From Komagataella phaffii GS115 (Eukaryota > Ascomycota > Pichiomycetes > Pichiales > Pichiaceae), in assembly GCF_000027005.1 (NCBI RefSeq), contig NC_012965.1, positions 731,001 to 795,000 on the forward strand: a stretch of DNA of 64,000 bases. Reading direction: 5' to 3'. The first letter of the stretch is position 1, and every line of letters starts with the position of its first letter. The notes under the pieces are model-generated. The model saw only the letters and a list, made by a program, of their open reading frames with translations, ran no database searches and had not been told where the DNA came from. Below are positions 59,186 to 64,000 of the stretch, one piece after another. The translations under genes and the position numbers were made by a program.

Positions 59186-60301
59186 TCACCTCCAAGCTGG
59201 CCTCGTCTTTCTGGAGCTGGTGGACGTTGACTTCTCTAGAGAACTCGAAATATTTAGTTCGTTATGCATTGTTCTCGATCTTGGAATGGAACCAAGAGTT
59301 TGCATCGCAGTTCTGGAAAATCTATCAAATCCTTTGGAAGAAACACTTCTTGGAATTGACTTGATACTGTCAGTTCTGGCTGGAACTGCAGGCTCTTGTT
59401 CTAATTTCCGACTAGAATTAGCTTTTAGGAGCGTTTTTTGATGTCTTTGCAAAATGGGGGTATTATTTGTTGGTTTGGCGATCGTCTTTGGCTTTCTTTC
59501 TTGCAGACGAGTGTGTCTAGAAGGATTGCCACTATTTGGATCCAATCTGGGATAGCCAAAGTCTCCAGTTTTGGCCCTAACTATACTTGGGGGAATCTTT
59601 TTGAGTCCAGGAGCTGAAGCTTCCTTCGTTCCAGAGGCAACTTCCCTAGAGCTGCCATTTTTCAACTGTAATCTGGATCGACTCTTGGGAATACCATCGG
59701 ATGGTTTATGCAGAATTTCGTTCAGATTGTAAGATTTGGTGGATGTTCTAAGGGTATTGGTTTCTTTTAAAGGCTCCCTGATTTCTTGAGGGCCTCTCAG
59801 TGTTCGGCGTCGTTTTGTCGCCGTTTGGAGTAGAGACGGTCGACCATCACCTTGGTCAGATTGCTCTACTACTCGTCGCTCTAGCCTCTGCGCAGCACAG
59901 TGGTCTTTTATGGACTCCATTTTGTCGAAGATTGAGGAATGAGCTAAAGAAAACCGGGATTTCTCTTTCAATGAGCTAGATTTGAGCGAGCTCCCTTGAA
60001 GTTTTTGTCGGTACGATAAAGATCCTTTGATCTTCTCCGTTCTGTCATTCAATTCTTCTAGAACAGATTTGTTGAGTCTCCTCGGAAACAAACTCTCTAA
60101 AGATTTGTCCGTATCAAATCCCATGCTCAACGATAGATGATGTTGTATCTGATTAGGCGACTCATGCGTGTCAGGAAACCCTTCCAGAGAAGGGTACAAC
60201 GGTTTTCTACCTTTTTGAGCTGAACTTAGATTCAATGTGGCAAATTTTTTCACTGGAGTCAAACTAATGCTGTCTTCTTTATCCATGAGTATTGAATCCA
60301 T
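59186..60301 (-). CDS. Unrecognised basic, low-complexity protein
   Basis: 371 residues, rich in Ser, Arg and Lys, with almost no predicted secondary structure. A short motif recurs in the C-terminal half: GIPKSRSR, KKIPPSI, KSIPRSV and GSIPRSR. There is one basic cluster KRRRTLR that could be a nuclear localisation signal. An intact ATG-led frame over 1.1 kb makes a gene likely, but I do not recognise it. Microtubule-plus-end or cell-cycle adaptor proteins often look like this. That is only a suggestion. Confidence 0.65.
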   Translation of the reverse strand: MDSILMDKEDSISLTPVKKFATLNLSSAQKGRKPLYPSLEGFPDTHESPNQIQHHLSLSMGFDTDKSLESLFPRRLNKSVLEELNDRTEKIKGSLSYRQKLQGSSLKSSSLKEKSRFSLAHSSIFDKMESIKDHCAAQRLERRVVEQSDQGDGRPSLLQTATKRRRTLRGPQEIREPLKETNTLRTSTKSYNLNEILHKPSDGIPKSRSRLQLKNGSSREVASGTKEASAPGLKKIPPSIVRAKTGDFGYPRLDPNSGNPSRHTRLQERKPKTIAKPTNNTPILQRHQKTLLKANSSRKLEQEPAVPARTDSIKSIPRSVSSKGFDRFSRTAMQTLGSIPRSRTMHNELNISSSLEKSTSTSSRKTRPAWR

Positions 60302-60728
60302 GCTTACTCGTGCAAGGCAACACTAATTATCACGCTTACTTTTGGGATATTGATGATCCTATTAAGAAAAAAAAATACAATGAGATTACCCCATTTGGCT
60401 CCATGTATACAAACGTCCAAATGGGGCTCGATGGTGGTTCGAGAGAATACTAAGAACAAGTTAAGCATGGGAGCTTGACAGATCGAGAGTTAGCTTCTCA
60501 TCTTATCTCCAGCTCGCCTAAAAATGCCATCTCTAAATCCCCACTGAATAGTAATTCGTTCATTCTTACCGCAATTGACCTCAAATCTTAGTGTATTAAC
60601 AGTTTACCAACCGATATCTCTCGACATCAGTTTTGAGCGATATATATGTATTTGTTAGTCGTTCCAATTTGCCAATTGAACGGTTTTTAGTACTTTTCAA
60701 AATCAAAAACTCTGAACACTGGCAAGAA
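60302..60728. other. Divergent promoter region containing a perfect 10-bp inverted repeat
   Basis: 427 bp between the unrecognised basic gene and the D-amino-acid oxidase. CCCCATTTGG at 60389-60398 and its exact reverse complement CCAAATGGGG at 60417-60426 flank an 18-bp spacer. No ORF or RNA gene seen. Confidence 0.6.
60389..60426. repeat. Inverted repeat CCCCATTTGG / CCAAATGGGG
   Basis: Perfect 10-bp arms with an 18-bp spacer, 303-340 bp upstream of the D-amino-acid oxidase ATG. It could be a paired operator for a dimeric regulator. Confidence 0.65.
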
Positions 60729-61811
60729 ATGACTGATTCCAAATACGTTATCATTGGGTATGTCTTGTCAAGATTATTCGCCATCCGCTACTAACGATTA
60801 AAAAGAGCTGGGATCTCTGGTCTCTACACTGCTTGGTCTCTGATTGATAAGGGGACTGGGCCAAGCGATATTAAAGTGGTTGCTGAATTCCTCCCTGGAG
60901 ACCAGTCCACTTTGTATACATCGCCCTGGGCCGGGGGAAACTTTTCACTGATTACTTCAACTGATGAGCGCAGCATGAAGTTTGACAAGTTTACTTACAC
61001 CAATTTGCACCGTATCCAAGAGTTACTAGGTGGTCCCGAGTGTGGATTAGACATGCTTCCCTCCACAGAAATGTTTGAGCAGGAACTCGACCACGCCAAG
61101 TTAGACAGTATTTCCCAGTACTTGAAGGAGTACCGTCCAATGACTAAGGAGGAAATGCCAGAAGGTGTTGTTTCCGGTGTTAAATTTCTAACTTGGAATT
61201 TCAATTGTCCACTCTTCTTAGCCAACTTCCAAAAACATTTGGCTGCAATTGGGGTCACCTTCGAGCGTTCGAAGATTGATCACATTAGCTCTGTCTTTTC
61301 TCCCTCTGTGGACGCCGTATTCAATTGTACTGGAATTGGTGCTGCTTCTTTAGGTGGGGTCAAAGATGAGAATGTCTTTCCCACACGAGGACAAGTAGTT
61401 GTAGTAAGAGCTCCACATATCAGGGAAAACAGATTCAGGTGGAGGCCTGATTCAGACACATATGTGATCCCAAGACCCTTCTCCGACGGTTCGATTGTCA
61501 TGGGTGGCTTCTTCCAGGAAGGAAACTGGAGTGGAAATACATATGGATATGAGACCGAAGATATTCTGAAAAGGGGCTTGGAGCTCTACCCTGAGATCGG
61601 CAAAAGAAATGAGCTGAAAATCATTAGAGAGGCGGCCGGACTGAGGCCCAGCAGAAAAGGAGGTGTCCGAATTGAAGTCGAACACTTTGATCAGGTCAAC
61701 GGAAAAGATAGATATATCGTTCACAATTATGGGGCTTCTGGATATGGATACCAATCAGGGCTAGGAATGGCCAATGAGGCTACAGATATGTATTTTGAAG
61801 CTGCCAAATGA
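60729..61811 (+). CDS. D-amino-acid oxidase (spliced, one intron)
   Basis: Exon 1 is 60729-60757, exon 2 is 60806-61811, 344 residues. The join restores the FAD dinucleotide motif VIIGAGISGLY (G10-x-G12-x-x-G15), split by the intron after two bases of codon 10. Further DAO blocks are SPWAGGNF, NCTGIGAASLGG, FPTRGQVVVVRAP, AAGLRPSRKGGVRIE and the C-terminal VHNYGASGYGYQSGLGMA. It oxidises D-amino acids to keto acids, ammonia and H2O2. The C-terminus ends EAAK and lacks a clear PTS1 tripeptide, although many DAOs are peroxisomal. D-aspartate oxidase is an alternative. Confidence 0.9.
60758..60805 (+). other. 48-nt spliceosomal intron of the D-amino-acid oxidase gene
   Basis: GTATGT donor at 60758, TACTAAC branch point at 60789-60795 and an AAAAG acceptor ending at 60805, 11 nt after the branch A. 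The join is in frame and restores the glycine motif. Confidence 0.95.
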
Positions 61812-61917
61812 TTCAAACAGAAGTTTTTCTCCAAACAGATAGCTCATACTACATGAATGAGTTTTTGCAAGTAGTTACAGGAAATTCAAGTTGTCTTCAC
61901 TCTCGATATTTACATAA

Positions 61918-64000
61918 TTATGAATCTAAATAAAAGCCTGGCACATCAAAAACGGTCTGAAACAAGCATGCTCTCTCATCGGCACTGTCGTCTTGTAGAA
62001 AGCTTTCATGATTCAGGTCATTAACAAGCTTGGAGTTTTCAGAGATGCCTGGTTGATTCTGATACTCGATAGGGATATATGCGCTCTCAGTAGAATTGAC
62101 CATGGGGTGAATAGATTGAAAATTTGCATCAGCAAGATTTGACTCCTCGTGTTGCAGCAATGTATCTGGGGGCATGATAGGGGGGACAATCTGAGAAGCA
62201 AAATTGGGTTCCCGATACAGACTATGCCCGTTAATCAGTGAATCTTTGGTATAAGTCGGCAGATAATTATCTCTAGAAGCTTCGAACGTCACACTGTCCG
62301 ACGTTATCTTGTTATCTTGTTTGAAATCAAGTCTAGAAGTTAGATCCTGATGGAAATCTTCACTTGCTGAAACCGTAAGAGAAGGGTCAGACTTTGAGGA
62401 AAGTTTGTTACTCTTTGACTGAGAATAAGAAGTCAGCCCAATCGTCTTAAATATGTCAAAATTCTTACGCTCAAACTCATCGAACTTAGTTGAGATGCTT
62501 GCAAAGTTTGACGATCTTTTGGTCAAGTTGTGAGCAACTAATAAAAAGAAAGCCGTTAGTAAACTCAACGGATGGCGTGAAAGCGTAGGCTCTGCTGTGT
62601 GTGGGCCTTCCAATCTTTCAAAATAATGTTTTTCAGAATAATACAACAGCGCAAAGTCAAAGGCGGTAGTTTCAGAATCTGGATTTCTCAAAATATTGCA
62701 AAACAGTGGAATAAATGCAGCCAGCAGGTAGAATGAAAAAATATTAGCAAAAAAGGTTGTACCCTCTCCAACTTCCTTGGACATGAACAAAACTTCCCTG
62801 CAAGAGTTAACCCGCATAGCAACATACTCTCCAACAACTCTTGAATGACTATGATTTGCGCTTACCAATTTTGACGATTTGTCAATAAATACCTTACAAA
62901 CTGAGGATAGTATTGTATAGTATGCCAAATGCAAGTCTTTCAGTAACAATCTAAAATGAACTGATTCTGTAGGGCCATCAATTTCAAAGGGATTTATTAC
63001 GCTTGAAGTCGAATATTTGTTTTGCTCGTGGAGAACTCGTTCCACACCTTCAACAGTAAGATTTTTGTAGATATCTTCATTGTTCAACTCTTTGCGTGAC
63101 TTTGGACGACATTGCTCTGGTAAAGATAATCTCCATTGCTCTAATTTTTCGTTTATCACCTCAAATTGAATCATCTGCTCCTCCAAAGAACGATGGTTGG
63201 TGGTACTCACCGAGAATACAGTTTGATAGATGTAGGAAACTAAAAAACTCAAGCTCAAGAAGTAATGTAAAACAGCAGCTTTTCCCTTGTTATAGCTGGT
63301 ATTAAGAGCATTGATTCGAATATATTCAGGAATTGCTAGACCTGGACCGTATTCTTCGTCAATAGCTCGACGAAATTCATCGACTTTGTGGGGAAGTACG
63401 ACCAGTTTTCGCCAATAGGAAGGTAGCGGGGCAGAAACATCAAGATCGTTAATAATCGAAGGCTTCCCCGATTTAATAGAGTAAAGTTTGTCCTCTGTAT
63501 AGCAGTCCCACCATATTATTGCTCTACTATCCTGTTCTTTTTGAGAGAGACCCGCATATGATTCAGCACGATGAAGTCCCATTTCCTGGGCTAATCTGAC
63601 ACCAGTCGACAATAACATATACGCAGCATGGAATGCAAGCGTTCCTTCACAATATTTGTAAAGTAATAAAATTGCAAGAATGGAGTTAAGCCCATCCCCA
63701 ACTAAAAATAGTCGCTGGTAATAAAAAATTGTGTTTCTTAGGAAGCCACTTTCATACTCTCTCGATTTCTCTGGCGATATATCCAGTCCTTCGATCCTAA
63801 CACTAGTTTTCAAAACCGAATCACGATAAAGGGCCAGTGAAAATGCTAAAAACATGTTGAGCATCATCAAATTAGCATAAGATAGATGATGCGATTTGCC
63901 TTTGCCTCTTCCCTGTGATTCGCAATATACTTCTAGCAAAGCGAGCTGCTCATTTGTATCGATGGGGTATAGTGATTGGGATACATAGGAAAAAAGAAAC
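61918..64000 (-). CDS. Zn-cluster-type transcription factor, middle homology region, 5' end outside window
   Basis: The frame is open to the right edge of the window with no ATG near it, so the N-terminus (where the Zn2Cys6 cluster would be) is missing. The visible 694 residues carry the fungal transcription-factor regulatory domain: YVSQSLYPIDTNEQLALLEVYC, AFHAAYMLLSTGVRLAQEMGLHR, then IIWWDCYTEDKLYSIKSGKPSII and DVSAPLPSYW. The C-terminal 200 residues are Ser/Asn-rich, probably the activation region. The target pathway is unknown. The zinc cluster itself is inferred from the family. Confidence 0.82.
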   Translation of the reverse strand, partial: FLFSYVSQSLYPIDTNEQLALLEVYCESQGRGKGKSHHLSYANLMMLNMFLAFSLALYRDSVLKTSVRIEGLDISPEKSREYESGFLRNTIFYYQRLFLVGDGLNSILAILLLYKYCEGTLAFHAAYMLLSTGVRLAQEMGLHRAESYAGLSQKEQDSRAIIWWDCYTEDKLYSIKSGKPSIINDLDVSAPLPSYWRKLVVLPHKVDEFRRAIDEEYGPGLAIPEYIRINALNTSYNKGKAAVLHYFLSLSFLVSYIYQTVFSVSTTNHRSLEEQMIQFEVINEKLEQWRLSLPEQCRPKSRKELNNEDIYKNLTVEGVERVLHEQNKYSTSSVINPFEIDGPTESVHFRLLLKDLHLAYYTILSSVCKVFIDKSSKLVSANHSHSRVVGEYVAMRVNSCREVLFMSKEVGEGTTFFANIFSFYLLAAFIPLFCNILRNPDSETTAFDFALLYYSEKHYFERLEGPHTAEPTLSRHPLSLLTAFFLLVAHNLTKRSSNFASISTKFDEFERKNFDIFKTIGLTSYSQSKSNKLSSKSDPSLTVSASEDFHQDLTSRLDFKQDNKITSDSVTFEASRDNYLPTYTKDSLINGHSLYREPNFASQIVPPIMPPDTLLQHEESNLADANFQSIHPMVNSTESAYIPIEYQNQPGISENSKLVNDLNHESFLQDDSADERACLFQTVFDVPGFYLDS

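Overview
The window is nuclear DNA from a budding yeast. Genes are dense, almost all intronless, lie on both strands and are separated by short AT-rich gaps. The single spliced gene I found has textbook yeast signals (GTATGT donor, TACTAAC branch point). Gene content and the protein sequences of URA3, TIM9 and SUP35 fit the methylotrophic genus Komagataella (Pichia pastoris/K. phaffii). Two respiratory complex I genes (an NDUFAF6-type assembly factor and an NDUFA9-type subunit) exclude a Saccharomyces-like species that has lost complex I. Species and chromosome are inferred, not proven.

Layout. 0-8 kb: a 5'-truncated LRR/RING-H2 protein, a tRNA-Arg(CCU), the BUR1 kinase, a small unrecognised membrane protein whose frame may continue after a shift, and GRS1 (glycyl-tRNA synthetase) with an AUG-less, mitochondrial-looking N-terminal extension. 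6.9-11.4 kb: a tandem pair of Old Yellow Enzyme genes with duplicated promoters carrying Yap/bZIP-type sites, then a 1.3-kb gap. 11.4-26 kb: a CPR7-like cyclophilin, the complex I assembly factor, a degenerate mitochondrial carrier, URA3, TIM9, a bromodomain protein, MMS21/NSE2, SKI6/RRP41, GPI14, TMA22, a GIG1-like protein, MAP1 with an overlapping upstream ORF, SPC19 and RAV2. 26-46 kb: SCC2, GCD6, a YMD8-like transporter, an STP1/STP2-like zinc-finger factor, an atypical yapsin-like protein lacking both canonical Asp motifs, RAD9, an unrecognised helical protein, a CDC11/SPR28-type septin and a BUR2-type cyclin. 46-64 kb: SUP35, a long-chain-base kinase, NDUFA9, a TEX1/THO3 WD40 protein, YSY6, SSQ1, an acetyl-CoA synthetase, a free methionine-R-sulfoxide reductase, an unrecognised basic protein, a spliced D-amino-acid oxidase, and a zinc-cluster-type transcription factor cut by the right edge.

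Functional links. These are ordinary housekeeping neighbours, with no operons or defence-type cluster. Some genes do share pathways: BUR1 kinase and a BUR2-type cyclin (transcription elongation); NDUFAF6 and NDUFA9 (complex I); GRS1, GCD6, TMA22, SUP35 and MAP1 (translation and nascent-chain processing); SCC2, MMS21, RAD9 and SPC19 (chromosome maintenance); OYE pair and free Met-sulfoxide reductase (redox stress).

Limits. Gene models were made by reading frames and motifs. Many long open frames run upstream of the first ATG, and I placed starts at ATG codons that match the family's usual length. No database search was possible. I saw no transposon, CRISPR array, rRNA, virus-derived element or toxin gene. 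The best leads for a closer look are the GRS1 non-AUG extension, the OYE gene-conversion tract with duplicated regulatory sites, the yapsin-like pseudoprotease, the frame break near 3.93 kb and a perfect 10-bp inverted repeat upstream of the D-amino-acid oxidase.
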